NCBI GenBank assembly: GCA_017508045.1 | Contig: JAFVZT010000031.1 | Location: 72,305-136,304 of the forward strand | From: Oscillospiraceae bacterium | Lineage (GTDB): Bacteria; Bacillota; Clostridia; Oscillospirales; Oscillospiraceae | DNA length: 64,000 nt | Direction of reading: 5' to 3' | Part shown: positions 54,400 through 63,129 of the stretch, piece after piece | How the letters are laid out: each line of letters begins with the position of its first letter | Numbering within the stretch: the first letter of the stretch is position 1 | Made by a program: the position numbers and the translations under genes | Notes under the pieces: model-generated | What the model was told of the DNA's origin: nothing | Database searches by the model: none | What the model saw: only the letters and a program-made list of their open reading frames with translations

Positions 54400-55325
54400 T
54401 TTCTCATCACTCCCACAGCATTATTCCAAAAAATATTATAGATAGATTTTTCATCCAATCCACGTGAAAGCAGCTTATCAGCCAAAAGCGGATAGCTCTG
54501 GACACCATCAAACCCTCTTGGCAATGTATCACAGCCATCTAAATCCCCGCCAAGAGCAATATGCTCTCCCGTATTATCCAGATTTATGAAATGGAAGATA
54601 TGGTCACAAACCGTATCCAAATCCGGGTCTTTACCGAGAAATTCGGCATATAGATTAATTCCAGCTACACCACCGGTTTTGCAGATTTCCAAAAACATAT
54701 CGTCTGTTATATTTCGGGATACATTCCAGATGCTCCGACTGTTGGAATGAGAAGCAATAATTGGAGCGTCCGTAATATCCATAATGTCCCAAAAGCCTTC
54801 ATCGCTGATATGGCTGACGTCCACCAAAATGCCAAGTCTCTGTGCTTCCTTAACATACTCACAGCCCAACTCCGTCAGGCCGCCGCCGGTAATGTGAGAG
54901 CCTGTTAACGGATTTTGTTCATTCCAGCCAAGCGTTGTAATTCGGACGCCGATTTTATATAAATCCTCCAGCAGCGCAGGGTCATACCCAAAACCGGCAG
55001 GACCTTCAATCGTCAGGATTGCAGAGCAGATACCCTCCATAAGGTTTCTCTCAATATCATCACAGCAATATGCCTGGCGTATAAAATTTGCATTGTTATC
55101 TAAACTCTTTTGAAAAGCAGCAAGCTGGCGTTCAAATTGTTCTATAGGATTTTGACAATCACAGGTTGTTGCAAAACATGCAAAGCACTGTGCATATCCA
55201 GGAAACAGCTTTGCTCGCTCTAAATCAATGTGACCTGTGTTTTTATATAGGCTGTTCAATTTCAGATTCTCATCAATAATAGCGGAAAGTGTATCACAAT
55301 GTAAATCAAAAACAGGAAAATTCAT
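54387..55325 (-). CDS. Membrane dipeptidase family (peptidase M19)
   Basis: A 312-residue zinc dipeptidase homolog. The N-terminal metal motif is DLHCDTLS, with ILTIEGPAGFGYD, LVDVSHISDEGFWDI, ASHSNSR and HIALGGDLDGCDTLPRGF. M19 enzymes cleave dipeptides, including those with D-amino acids. No signal peptide is seen, so it is probably cytoplasmic. It is coupled to yraN by a 4 bp overlap. Confidence 0.9.
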   Translation of the reverse strand: MNFPVFDLHCDTLSAIIDENLKLNSLYKNTGHIDLERAKLFPGYAQCFACFATTCDCQNPIEQFERQLAAFQKSLDNNANFIRQAYCCDDIERNLMEGICSAILTIEGPAGFGYDPALLEDLYKIGVRITTLGWNEQNPLTGSHITGGGLTELGCEYVKEAQRLGILVDVSHISDEGFWDIMDITDAPIIASHSNSRSIWNVSRNITDDMFLEICKTGGVAGINLYAEFLGKDPDLDTVCDHIFHFINLDNTGEHIALGGDLDGCDTLPRGFDGVQSYPLLADKLLSRGLDEKSIYNIFWNNAVGVMRKCCT

Positions 55326-55687
55326 TGAAACGCATCCTCCATATGATGAATTTCCGGCCGATTGGTCTGCATGCCGTCAGGTGCATATATTTCAATCACA
55401 TCGAAACGTGGCTGCAGATTTGTGGGATTCTCAGACAAATATAGCTCTGCCGTTGTGCGTAGACGATTTTGCTTATAACTGTCAACATATTCAAACGCAT
55501 TTGCAAATTTTGCCGACTTACGAAGCTTAACCTCAACAAAAACAAGGTATTTACGATTAGATACAATTAAATCAATTTCTCCAAACCGGCAGTGGTAGTT
55601 TGCCGCTACGAGAGTGTACCTTTTTTTGCGCAAATACTCCGCTGCCAGCGCCTCTCCCCAGGAACCAACAAGATTATTCCGTCCCAT
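55322..55687 (-). CDS. YraN family protein (UPF0102)
   Basis: A 121-residue protein with an endonuclease-like fold: LVGSWGEALAAEYLRKKRYT, NYHCRFGEIDLIV and FVEVKLRKS (D-E-x-K type). Probably a Holliday-junction-resolvase-like nuclease; its role is not proven. It overlaps rnhB by 14 bp, a common neighbour. Confidence 0.9.
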   Translation of the reverse strand: MGRNNLVGSWGEALAAEYLRKKRYTLVAANYHCRFGEIDLIVSNRKYLVFVEVKLRKSAKFANAFEYVDSYKQNRLRTTAELYLSENPTNLQPRFDVIEIYAPDGMQTNRPEIHHMEDAFQ

Positions 55688-56288
55688 ATAATTTTTTCAA
55701 AAATGTCATACGGTGAATGGAACAAGGACCAAGTCGCATCAAGGCGTCGTAATGCGCCTTGGTGACGTAGCCTTTATGTATCTCAAACCCGTAATTTGGG
55801 TACTTATTTGCCATTTCAAGCATATAATCGTCCCTTGTCACCTTTGCCAAAACAGAGGCTGCAGCAATACAGGCGCAGCGACTGTCGCCGTGAACAACCG
55901 TTTCAGCAGGAAAACCAAAGTCCTTGGCGCGGTTTCCATCAATCAACACAAGCTGGGGGCACACAGAAAGCTGTGAAATTGCTCGTTCCATAGCCAAAAA
56001 AGTTGCCTGTAGAATGTTAATGGAATCAATTTCCTTTTCATTAGAAAAGGCAATGCCATAGGCAAGTGCCTGTTCCTTAATGATAGGAAACAGCTCTCTT
56101 CGACGTTTATCCGACAGCTTCTTGCTATCATCCAAACCAGGAATACAAAAGTCCTTTGGGAGAAGCACTGCTGCAGCGCAAACCGGTCCGGCAAGCGGTC
56201 CGCGTCCGGCCTCGTCAACACCACAAATAAATTGAATCCCGCTGTCAAAATACGTTTGCTCCAGTTCCCATATCTTTTGCTCACTCAC
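55674..56288 (-). CDS. rnhB: Ribonuclease HII
   Basis: A 204-residue enzyme that cuts RNA in RNA/DNA hybrids and removes misincorporated ribonucleotides. The active-site set is ICGVDEAGRGPLAGPV (D-E), LIDGN with Asp, and HGDSRCACIAAASVLAKVTRD. Normal length. It overlaps rbgA by 4 bp. Confidence 0.95.
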   Translation of the reverse strand: MSEQKIWELEQTYFDSGIQFICGVDEAGRGPLAGPVCAAAVLLPKDFCIPGLDDSKKLSDKRRRELFPIIKEQALAYGIAFSNEKEIDSINILQATFLAMERAISQLSVCPQLVLIDGNRAKDFGFPAETVVHGDSRCACIAAASVLAKVTRDDYMLEMANKYPNYGFEIHKGYVTKAHYDALMRLGPCSIHRMTFLKKLYGTE

Positions 56289-57154
56289 GGCATATCCTCC
56301 GGCATCTCAAAAGTAAAATTACCAAGTTTACCCAATCGGTATTCATCCAATAAAGCCTTAGCCATCCGTTCTGTGTTGATTTCACCACGGCTCAGTAAAA
56401 AACCACGACGGCGTCCCATTTGCTCCAATAGCATATGTCCGGGAATGCTTTCAGAAGTCTCAATGCCGTATCTGTCGGATAGTGTTTCTGGATAATATTT
56501 TTGCAAAAGCTCAGCAAAATGACAGGCAAGCTCCTCAGTGTCAATTACATTCTCCTTAACTGCTCCTGTATACGCAAGCATCATTCCTACATTCGGGTCT
56601 TCAAACTTTGGCCACAAAATACCGGGGGTATCCAATAAAAGTAATCCGTTACCCACGGTTACCCATTGTTTTCCTCTGGTAACACCGGGACGATTTTCGG
56701 CTTTAGCTCCCTTCCTTCCGGAAATTTGATTGATTAACGTGGATTTTCCAACATTCGGTACACCGACAACCATAACCTTCATCGGTATATTCATTCCCTT
56801 TGCTGCATTTCGTTGAATTTTTTCTTCCAAAACTGAGCGCACAGCAGGCTGGAAAAGTGAAATACCCTTTCTGCTTTTACAATCCGTTGCAAGAGCTGCC
56901 ATTCCCCTGCCCCTAAAATACTCGAGCCATTTGTTCGTGGCTTCAGGGTCAGCAAGGTCCTTCCTGTTCAGAACAATAATGCGAGGTTTTGTTCCGCAAA
57001 TAGAATCAATGTCCGGATTGCGGCTGGAGATCGGAATTCTGGCATCCACAATTTCACACACTGCGTCAACAAGCTTCAAATCGGCTTCCATTTGGCGGCG
57101 TGTTTTTGTCATATGACCGGGATACCATTGTATGTTCATACGCAGTTCATCCAT
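56285..57154 (-). CDS. rbgA: Ribosome biogenesis GTPase YlqF/RbgA
   Basis: A 289-residue circularly permuted GTPase for late 50S assembly. It begins with NIQWYPGHMTKTRRQME. The G motifs run in the permuted order G4 (LNRKDLAD), G5, G1 (GVPNVGKSTLIN), G2 and G3 (DTPGILWP). ATG 57154 with GGAG upstream is chosen; a Met five codons later is also possible. The gene set rplS-lepB-rbgA-rnhB is typical. Confidence 0.94.
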   Translation of the reverse strand: MDELRMNIQWYPGHMTKTRRQMEADLKLVDAVCEIVDARIPISSRNPDIDSICGTKPRIIVLNRKDLADPEATNKWLEYFRGRGMAALATDCKSRKGISLFQPAVRSVLEEKIQRNAAKGMNIPMKVMVVGVPNVGKSTLINQISGRKGAKAENRPGVTRGKQWVTVGNGLLLLDTPGILWPKFEDPNVGMMLAYTGAVKENVIDTEELACHFAELLQKYYPETLSDRYGIETSESIPGHMLLEQMGRRRGFLLSRGEINTERMAKALLDEYRLGKLGNFTFEMPEDMP

Positions 57155-57155
57155 A

Positions 57156-57791
57156 TCACAACACTCCGATTCTGCCGAATATTCTTGAATTCGTACTGGG
57201 GCTTTTTCCGGGGAAACACAGAAATATTGCTTTTCCCAGAACCTCTCTGCAGTCAATTAAATCAATCTCGATACTTCTGCTGTCCTTGGATACATTCCGG
57301 TTATCCCCCATAACGAAAATGCATCCTTTTTCAACAGTCTTTGGAAATTTAACGCCCTCTTCAATATTGGTAGGTGTTTTGGTATAGGGCTCAGTCAAAG
57401 CCACCCCGTCAACATAAACGACACCGGTCTCAAAATCAATATCAACAGTTTGACCCTCTGTTGCAATAACTCTTTTGATAATAGGCGTGCCGTTATCGAA
57501 GGAATCCTTACTTGCAACAATAATATCTCCCTGCTGCGGATTTTTGTAAAGTACATTTCCAACCAACAAAAGCCAGTCTCCATCTACCAAGGTGTCATTC
57601 ATTGACGGACCTGAGACAACAACAACACGAAATAACAATGAAAAGACAAGCAAAACACCTGCAATAATAAAAGCAAGGTCATGCAGATATGATAAAAAAG
57701 TACTGCCCGTTTTCACAGCTGATACGTTGAGAGAAACCGTAGATTTTAGGGTATCCCGATCAAAATTCATATTGTCCAAAGTACTCACCAA
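57156..57791 (-). CDS. lepB: Signal peptidase I
   Basis: A 211-residue membrane peptidase that removes signal peptides outside the cell. A single membrane helix (~36-58) is followed by the catalytic Ser63 in SGPSMNDTL, Lys106 in TPIIKRVIA and the MGDNRNVSKDSR box. The start is uncertain: TTG 57791 and GTG 57788 lie next to GAAGG, while ATG 57770 has only a distant site; the catalytic domain is unaffected. Confidence 0.93.
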   Translation of the reverse strand: MVSTLDNMNFDRDTLKSTVSLNVSAVKTGSTFLSYLHDLAFIIAGVLLVFSLLFRVVVVSGPSMNDTLVDGDWLLLVGNVLYKNPQQGDIIVASKDSFDNGTPIIKRVIATEGQTVDIDFETGVVYVDGVALTEPYTKTPTNIEEGVKFPKTVEKGCIFVMGDNRNVSKDSRSIEIDLIDCREVLGKAIFLCFPGKSPSTNSRIFGRIGVL

Positions 57792-57840
57792 CCTTCAAAT
57801 AATTGCACTTTTAATTAGTATACACGATTTTAGGCAATAA

Positions 57841-57864
57841 AAAAAGAGGGTTGCCCCTCTTTTT
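57841..57864. terminator. Terminator after rplS
   Basis: A 10 bp stem (AAAAAGAGGG with CCCTCTTTTT, loop 4) with T-runs on both strands lies 16 bp past the rplS stop. Confidence 0.85.
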
Positions 57865-57879
57865 TTATTCTTTTTTGCA

Positions 57880-58221
57880 TTAAACCTTTTCTTTGATCTT
57901 CGCAGCCTTGCCGAAACGCTCACGCAGGTAGTACAGCTTAGCGCGACGAACCTTACCCTTACGCACAGTCTCAACCATAGCAACATTGGGAGAGTGAACA
58001 GGGAAAACCTTTTCACAACCAACGCCATAGCTGACACGACGAACAGTGATTGTTTCACCGATGCCGCCATGTTTACGAGCAATGATGGTGCCTTCAAACA
58101 CCTGAATACGTTCACGGGAGCCTTCCTTGATCCGTACATGCACACGAACAGTGTCACCAACCCGCATCTCGGGCAGCTCTTCCTTCATGTACTGGCTAGA
58201 CAGAGCCTTAACCAAATCCAT
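57880..58221 (-). CDS. rplS: 50S ribosomal protein L19
   Basis: A 113-residue ribosomal protein at the 30S-50S interface. Conserved blocks: [68 protein letters not shown]. It is transcribed from its own promoter with a leader of about 90 bases. Confidence 0.97.
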   Translation of the reverse strand: MDLVKALSSQYMKEELPEMRVGDTVRVHVRIKEGSRERIQVFEGTIIARKHGGIGETITVRRVSYGVGCEKVFPVHSPNVAMVETVRKGKVRRAKLYYLRERFGKAAKIKEKV

Positions 58222-58312
58222 ATCTTTGTCCTCCTTAATATTGGGCGTTCGTACAACGTTTTATCCGGTGATATGGTTCCCGGCGTCGCAGAGGACTCAC
58301 CTTGATTTCAGA
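58222..58312 (-). promoter_or_regulatory. 5' leader of rplS, possible L19 autoregulatory RNA
   Basis: About 90 bases between the predicted start of transcription and rplS contain GC-rich pairing segments (for example GACGCCGGG...CACCGG and CGTT-GTAC-GAACG) before AGGAGG. Ribosomal-protein leaders of this kind exist for L19 in Firmicutes, but no match to that fold is established here. Confidence 0.35.
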
Positions 58313-58319
58313 CCGAGGT

Positions 58320-58348
58320 ATTATAACATGGTTTTATTTGGAAATCAA
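58320..58348 (-). promoter_or_regulatory. sigmaA promoter for rplS
   Basis: On the minus strand, TTGATT (58348-58343) and TATAAT (58325-58320) have a 17 bp spacer. Confidence 0.8.
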
Positions 58349-58413
58349 GTACTTTTTTTAAATATTATAGACTTTTTTGCTTATGAATTTACAGTCCAAC
58401 AATTATCCCATCA

Positions 58414-58451
58414 TAAAGAAAAATACAGAGAAGAAATTCTTCTCTGTATTT
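58414..58451 (-). terminator. Terminator after tRNA-Pro
   Basis: A 13 bp stem (58421-58433 with 58439-58451) is followed on the minus strand by TTTCTTT, starting 2 bases after the tRNA CCA end. Confidence 0.85.
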
Positions 58452-58452
58452 T

Positions 58453-58529
58453 TGGTCCGAGTGTCGAGATTCGAACTCGAGGCCTCTTGAACCCCATTCA
58501 AGCGCGATACCAAACTTCGCCACACCCGG
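58453..58529 (-). tRNA. tRNA-Pro, anticodon GGG
   Basis: A complete 77-base cloverleaf including an encoded CCA. Acceptor CCGGGTG pairs with CACTCGG (one G-T), D stem GCGA/TCGC, anticodon arm CTTGA-ATGGGGT-TCAAG with T33 and G37, giving anticodon GGG (reads CCC and, by wobble, CCT), and T arm TCGAG-TTCGAAT-CTCGA. It stands alone with its own promoter and terminator. Confidence 0.95.
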
Positions 58530-58560
58530 ATATTGCTTGCCGTCTCGCGACTGCCACAGT

Positions 58561-58589
58561 ATATTAGCACACAGTTTCAGAAAAAGCAA
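58561..58589 (-). promoter_or_regulatory. sigmaA promoter for tRNA-Pro
   Basis: On the minus strand, TTGCTT (58589-58584) and TAATAT (58566-58561) have a 17 bp spacer, about 32 bases before the tRNA. Confidence 0.65.
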
Positions 58590-58616
58590 GCATTATTTTT
58601 CTTTTTTCGCAAAAAA

Positions 58617-58841
58617 TTAACCGCCGAAATCTGTCTTAACGACCTTGCCCATATTCCAAAGGGCAGCAACCTGCTTTTCTGCCTCTTTCTTTTCGGAATC
58701 ATTGCTATAGCTGATATAAACCGTATGAGCGCAGCAATCCGCACACTCGATCTGAACGTTCCAGCCACCCTCGTGGACCATATAACCGCTACCGCGACAG
58801 ATTGGGCAGTCTTCTAATATATAGTTTGGATTGATTTCCAT
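58617..58841 (-). CDS. Small zinc-ribbon protein, Lar-like
   Basis: A 74-residue protein with CPICRGSG and CADCCAH (C-x2-C pairs) around an HEGGWNVQIEC strand, then a helix ending VAALWNMGK. This matches the Lar/restriction-alleviation-type zinc ribbon, which is usually phage-related but also occurs in chromosomes. It may instead be a general RNA- or DNA-binding ribbon. ATG 58841 follows GAGGAGG by 7-10 bp. It lies at the end of the radical-SAM operon. Confidence 0.65.
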   Translation of the reverse strand: MEINPNYILEDCPICRGSGYMVHEGGWNVQIECADCCAHTVYISYSNDSEKKEAEKQVAALWNMGKVVKTDFGG

Positions 58842-58855
58842 ATTATAACTCCTCC

Positions 58856-59515
58856 TCATCGAAAGACATTATTGTTCTTATCAAATATTTCAATACGACA
58901 GCAATGGCTGAAGCTGGGTTTAAATTCCGGTAAATACTGTTCAATTGCCAACGGGATCTGCATCGGATTCAGCGATGGATTTTGACAGGAAATGACTGTG
59001 TCGATTTTTATCTCGTAGTCGTTCACAGCCGTAATGGACATTGCGTGTATCATTGGAATAATGTTCTGATCCTGAATTCCGCTTTTTGTCTTTTTGGGGA
59101 CAATCACCGATTCACCGTCAAACAGTGCGCAGATCTTTTCAACACATCTGTCCGGAACTTTCTTGTCGTATTCCATTGTTATTATACAGCGCAGTGTTGC
59201 CAACTCACCGATTTTCATACCATTATCATAGGCAGAAATCACCTTTACGCCGTCGACAAGTACCAGATTCAATCGCTGCATTATGTCATTACAGGTCAAT
59301 GAAGCGTCCACAAGTTCGAAATCCAGCAGCTCACATTCACTTGCCACACCCACGGAAAGCGGTAATGCAATCGATACAGACGGCCTTGGATTAAACCCTT
59401 GGGTATGCTTCAGCGGAAGCCCTGCGCGCTTAAATGCTCTTTGAAATAATCGCATCAGATCCAGATGAGAAATCCAAACAGCGCGTCCGGTTTTTTTAAA
59501 CAGCAATCTACGCAT
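58856..59515 (-). CDS. TIGR03936 family protein (DUF2344), radical-SAM-associated
   Basis: A 219-residue protein that starts LLFKKTGRAVWISHLDLMRLFQRAFKRAGLPL and has GFNPRPSVSIALPLSVGVAS, the signature of DUF2344. It always accompanies the radical-SAM protein encoded just upstream (8 bp overlap here) and in many species is fused to it. Function is not established; a link to tRNA/rRNA or ribosome modification is suspected. Confidence 0.9.
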   Translation of the reverse strand: MRRLLFKKTGRAVWISHLDLMRLFQRAFKRAGLPLKHTQGFNPRPSVSIALPLSVGVASECELLDFELVDASLTCNDIMQRLNLVLVDGVKVISAYDNGMKIGELATLRCIITMEYDKKVPDRCVEKICALFDGESVIVPKKTKSGIQDQNIIPMIHAMSITAVNDYEIKIDTVISCQNPSLNPMQIPLAIEQYLPEFKPSFSHCCRIEIFDKNNNVFR

Positions 59516-61343
59516 CGCAAGCTACCTCCTGCAATAGTTTACTTACACCGCAACCACTGCAGCTGTGGCGACAGTCCGGTGTAACAGTGCCTAAATAGGC
59601 GTGATTGCGTTCTGAAAGCAAAAATTGCTTTGTTACACCAACATCAATGGTATCCCAAGGGAGCACTTCACCTTCGTCATAACCACGAACGGTATAGAAA
59701 TCCGGATCAATACCGCAGAATGAAAATGCATCCAGCCACGCTTGATAGGAAAAATGCTCATCCCAGCCATCCAGTCTGGCGCCGCGTATTACGGCCTGCT
59801 CAATTACGCGTCCCAATCTCCGGTCGCCCCGGGCCATTACTGCCTCCAGCCGGCTTAAATCCGGCTCATGATAATTATACTCAACGGATTTTGAATAGAA
59901 ATGACATTTTAATAACTTACAGCGCCGCAAATATTCCTCCGGCGGTATTTGTCTTTCCCACTGAAAGGGTGTATGCGGCTTAGGCACAAAATATGATGTG
60001 GATACATGGATACGTAACCCGCGTTTTTTGTTGGTCGCGCAGTTTTTCCACGTATTGATAACTTTGTGTACAAGCTCTGCAATACCAAGCACGTCTTCAT
60101 CCGTCTCCGTAGGCAAACCAAGCATAAAGTAGAGCTTGACATTATTCCAACCGCCTTCAAATGCATTTGCGCAAGTATCAAGAATCTCGTCTTCTGTTAG
60201 ATTTTTGTTTATTACATCCCGTAACCGCTGTGTGCCCGCCTCAGGAGCAAAAGTTAATCCACTCTTGCGTAAGGTTTGCAGCTTTTGCATAAGCTCCCGG
60301 GAAAAATTATCTGCGCGAAGGGACGGTACCGAAAGATTGATCCTATTTTCTGAGCAATAGGGAAGCAACCTGTCTGTTAATTCCTTAAGCTCCCGATAAT
60401 CAGAGGTAGACAAGCTTGACAGTGTAATTTCATTATGACCGGAATCGGTCAGTGTTTCAACGGCTTGCCTATAAAGCACATCTGCACTCTTTTTTCGAAC
60501 CGGACGGCAGGAAAATCCGGCTTGGCAGAAACGACAACCGCGTATGCAACCGCGAAAAACCTCCAGATTGGCTCTATCGTGTACGATTTCTGTAGACGGA
60601 ACAATCATCTTTGTCGGGTAATATGCTGCGTCCAGATTTTCAACAATTCGCTTGGTTACAGTCTTCGGCGCACCTTGAAGCGGGATAATTTCTAATAGTG
60701 TGCCATCTTCACGATAACTATGCGTATACATAGAAGGAACATAAACGCCGGGAATTTTAGCAACCTCATTAAGAAAAGCTTCCTTTTCCCAATTCTCAGC
60801 CTTTGCACGGTCATACAGGTCGATAACCTCCGGGGTGATCTCCTCTCCCTCACCGATGCAAAAAAAGTCAATAAAATCAGCAAGAGGCTCAGGATTAAAT
60901 GCGCAGACTCCACCGGCAAACACAATATTCTTCAGTCCTGTGCGATCCTTTGAACGAAGCGGTATGCCGGCAAGGTTTAACATATTTAAGATGTTTGTAT
61001 AGCACATCTCATATCCAATTGTGAAAGCAACCATATCAAAGTCTTTAACAGAATCATGGCTTTCAAGTGTCCACAAAGGAAGCTGGTTTACCCGCATAGC
61101 CTCCTCCATATCGGACCAAGGGGCAAAGACGCGCTCACACCAAACGCCGTCCATTTCATTCATAACACCATATAGAATTCGCATACCGACGTTTGACATA
61201 CCAATCTCGTAGGTATCAGGGAAGCAAAAAGCAACCCGAACCCGAACTTGGGACAGGTCTTTAATTATTTCGTTATATTCGCCGCCCACATACCGCGCAG
61301 GCTTTTGAACGGTGGGTAAAATTCTATTTATAAGCTCTGTCAT
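59508..61343 (-). CDS. Radical SAM protein, TIGR03960 family
   Basis: A 611-residue enzyme with an N-terminal B12-binding-like region and the radical SAM cluster motif CIRGCRFCQAGF (C-x3-C-x2-C) near residue 260. EAGTQRLRDVINKNLTE follows, then a Cys-rich tail (HSCSGCG) for a further cluster. The substrate is unknown. ATG 61343 has AAGAGGT 8 bp upstream. Neighbours spoIVFB and TIGR03936 are the usual ones; the rng, rplU and rpmA genes that often follow are missing. Confidence 0.92.
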   Translation of the reverse strand: MTELINRILPTVQKPARYVGGEYNEIIKDLSQVRVRVAFCFPDTYEIGMSNVGMRILYGVMNEMDGVWCERVFAPWSDMEEAMRVNQLPLWTLESHDSVKDFDMVAFTIGYEMCYTNILNMLNLAGIPLRSKDRTGLKNIVFAGGVCAFNPEPLADFIDFFCIGEGEEITPEVIDLYDRAKAENWEKEAFLNEVAKIPGVYVPSMYTHSYREDGTLLEIIPLQGAPKTVTKRIVENLDAAYYPTKMIVPSTEIVHDRANLEVFRGCIRGCRFCQAGFSCRPVRKKSADVLYRQAVETLTDSGHNEITLSSLSTSDYRELKELTDRLLPYCSENRINLSVPSLRADNFSRELMQKLQTLRKSGLTFAPEAGTQRLRDVINKNLTEDEILDTCANAFEGGWNNVKLYFMLGLPTETDEDVLGIAELVHKVINTWKNCATNKKRGLRIHVSTSYFVPKPHTPFQWERQIPPEEYLRRCKLLKCHFYSKSVEYNYHEPDLSRLEAVMARGDRRLGRVIEQAVIRGARLDGWDEHFSYQAWLDAFSFCGIDPDFYTVRGYDEGEVLPWDTIDVGVTKQFLLSERNHAYLGTVTPDCRHSCSGCGVSKLLQEVACDA

Positions 61344-61382
61344 CAAATAGTACCTCTTAAATAATGCAAACTGTAGTCTTGA

Positions 61383-61955
61383 TTATTGTACTATTTGTTT
61401 TGGCAGTTTGCAAGGACATTTTAAGCGCCCACTTTTCTGCAAAAGAAGAACCGGTAATATAAATGGATACAGTCCTAATTGAAAATTTATAGAACAGTAA
61501 AAAGATGCCGTCACAATTAATAAAATGACTACAATTTCAAATATGTCCGCACGCTTTTTACCGTATAGCAATCTGCGCATTACCCTTCCACCATCCAGAG
61601 GAAATACCGGAATTAAATTGTAAATCGACTGCACCAGTGCGCAGATTGAAACCCACGGAGCCCAACGGGATATAAATATCAAGCACAGTCCACCAACAGG
61701 TCCTGCTAATGCACAAATGCATTCACATACCGCCGACATCGGCTCTGTTTCCATAATTGCTCCGCTTAAGCCAATTCGTATAGAATTAATACGGATTCCA
61801 AAAAGCTTCAATGCAACGAAATGACAAAGCTCATGAAAAGCTACAGCAATAAACCAGCCAATTATCCAACTGACCGGAAAAACAAGCAAGCTAAATGCAA
61901 TGAAAATGTAAAATGCAGGATCTATTTTACAGATATTATTTTGGGTATGCCGCAT
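61383..61955 (-). CDS. spoIVFB: Stage IV sporulation protein FB, site-2 protease (SpoIVFB)
   Basis: A 190-residue intramembrane metalloprotease (M50). HELCH at residues 41-45 gives the HExxH zinc site and NLIPVFPLDGGR (~113-124) the second metal ligand. About four to five membrane helices. SpoIVFB cleaves pro-sigmaK in the forespore outer membrane. The C-terminal CBS domain found in Bacillus SpoIVFB is absent, as in many Clostridia. It overlaps the small upstream gene by 20 bp. Confidence 0.85.
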   Translation of the reverse strand: MRHTQNNICKIDPAFYIFIAFSLLVFPVSWIIGWFIAVAFHELCHFVALKLFGIRINSIRIGLSGAIMETEPMSAVCECICALAGPVGGLCLIFISRWAPWVSICALVQSIYNLIPVFPLDGGRVMRRLLYGKKRADIFEIVVILLIVTASFYCSINFQLGLYPFILPVLLLQKSGRLKCPCKLPKQIVQ

Positions 61956-62232
61956 TATCTATAATCTCCCTGCAAAAGGTAGTAATCGCCTCTTTCATTG
62001 GCTCACCGTCCTTCAAATCCGTTACAAAGCCTGAAATGGCGGATCTTGTCACATCCGGATTCCCCGGAAGAAAAAAGTCTTGAACTGCCTTTGATTTTGC
62101 AATCACTATGCCGCCGCACAGAACAAGAAAACAGATAAGCGGTGGTATGAGTTTTTTTGAGAATTGTATTTGGTTTTCAAATATTATGTGTTTTTTAATC
62201 AGCGCCTGTCCATACCGAATGCGATACGCCAT
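61936..62232 (-). CDS. Small single-pass membrane protein upstream of spoIVFB, function unknown
   Basis: A 98-residue protein with one membrane helix (LIPPLICFLVLCGGIVIA, ~32-50) and an outer C-terminal domain of ~45 residues (VTRSAISGFVTDLKDGEPM). It holds the position of spoIVFA but has no M23/LytM domain and is less than half the length. It may be a reduced SpoIVFA that holds SpoIVFB in check. ATG 62232 follows AAGGGG by 8 bp; starts 2-3 codons earlier are possible. Confidence 0.6.
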   Translation of the reverse strand: MAYRIRYGQALIKKHIIFENQIQFSKKLIPPLICFLVLCGGIVIAKSKAVQDFFLPGNPDVTRSAISGFVTDLKDGEPMKEAITTFCREIIDNAAYPK

Positions 62233-62277
62233 ATTCATCACCCCTTAATTCATTCTATGCAGGTGTATTCCAAAATG

Positions 62278-62309
62278 AAGCAGGAGATTGCCGGCGCAAT
62301 CCCCTGCTT
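62278..62309 (-). terminator. Hairpin after the HD hydrolase gene
   Basis: A 14 bp stem with a two-base internal mismatch (AAGCAGG..ATTGC with GCAAT..CCTGCTT) abuts the HD gene stop. Only short T tracts (CATTTTGG) follow on the minus strand. Confidence 0.5.
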
Positions 62310-62310
62310 T

Positions 62311-62970
62311 TTACATCAGCTGTTGTCCATTAATTATTAATTTAAATTGCAGTCCCAATTTCTCTGCTGCTTTTCGACACAAAAGCATCCGGCCCATAAA
62401 AATTTCAAAGTAATCCATTACCGAACCATATTTTGTATCAACCGTTAATTTCAGCGTAACAAGTGTCTTTGATTCATTAATTTCAAGAATCGATTTAATA
62501 ACAGAATAATTTACCCTGTCGTGAATATCAAAGGTTGTAATATCTGTATTTCGTACGCGGCTTCTTCGTACATCCGACTTATCGGCCAAAATCAGTGCAG
62601 CGGCAACAGCATTGACAGGAACACCCGTTCCCTCATCATGGTTTCCGATTGCTGTAACAATTGCTGCAATTTCAGCAGGCTCACAACCCATGTCATTCAG
62701 TATGCTCCAGGCCATAACCGCGCCGGATTGGGAATGGTCTTTTCGATTGACCAAGTTACCAATGTCGTGGAGATATCCTGCAATTTTTGCAAGTTCAACC
62801 GTGCGGCTGTTAAAGCCCATCGTAGTCAGGATATATCCGGCAGTTTCTGCCACATGCACAACATGCGCAAAGCAATGTTCGGTAAATCCAAGAGCTGCAA
62901 GAGACTCGTCAGCTTGAATAATATACGTTCTGATTGCTTCACTTTTTTTAACCTTTTCATATGTCAGCAT
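62311..62970 (-). CDS. HD-domain phosphohydrolase
   Basis: A 219-residue protein with the HD metal site: HVVHVAETAG (first His), GYLHDIGNLVNRKDHSQSGA (HD), GNHDEGTG and a late Asp in LILADKSDV. This order is that of HD hydrolases acting on nucleotides or dinucleotides (YqeK/HDIG-like). It is cytoplasmic and transcribed alone; the substrate is unknown. Confidence 0.88.
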   Translation of the reverse strand: MLTYEKVKKSEAIRTYIIQADESLAALGFTEHCFAHVVHVAETAGYILTTMGFNSRTVELAKIAGYLHDIGNLVNRKDHSQSGAVMAWSILNDMGCEPAEIAAIVTAIGNHDEGTGVPVNAVAAALILADKSDVRRSRVRNTDITTFDIHDRVNYSVIKSILEINESKTLVTLKLTVDTKYGSVMDYFEIFMGRMLLCRKAAEKLGLQFKLIINGQQLM

Positions 62971-63064
62971 TTCATCACCTATTGATTATAATAGCACAAA
63001 TTCTTTTTAATGAAAAGTATGTTTACAATTTTTTTAGAATTTTTAATATGTGGAAATATTTCAT

Positions 63065-63093
63065 TTGATATTTTTCAGGTAATGCTGTAGAAT
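63065..63093 (+). promoter_or_regulatory. sigmaA promoter for the YwaF-like gene
   Basis: TTGATA (63065-63070) and TAGAAT (63088-63093) have a 17 bp spacer, 36 bp upstream of the start codon. Confidence 0.65.
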
Positions 63094-63129
63094 AAAATAA
63101 AATTCTGTATATATAAAGAGGAACAGGAT

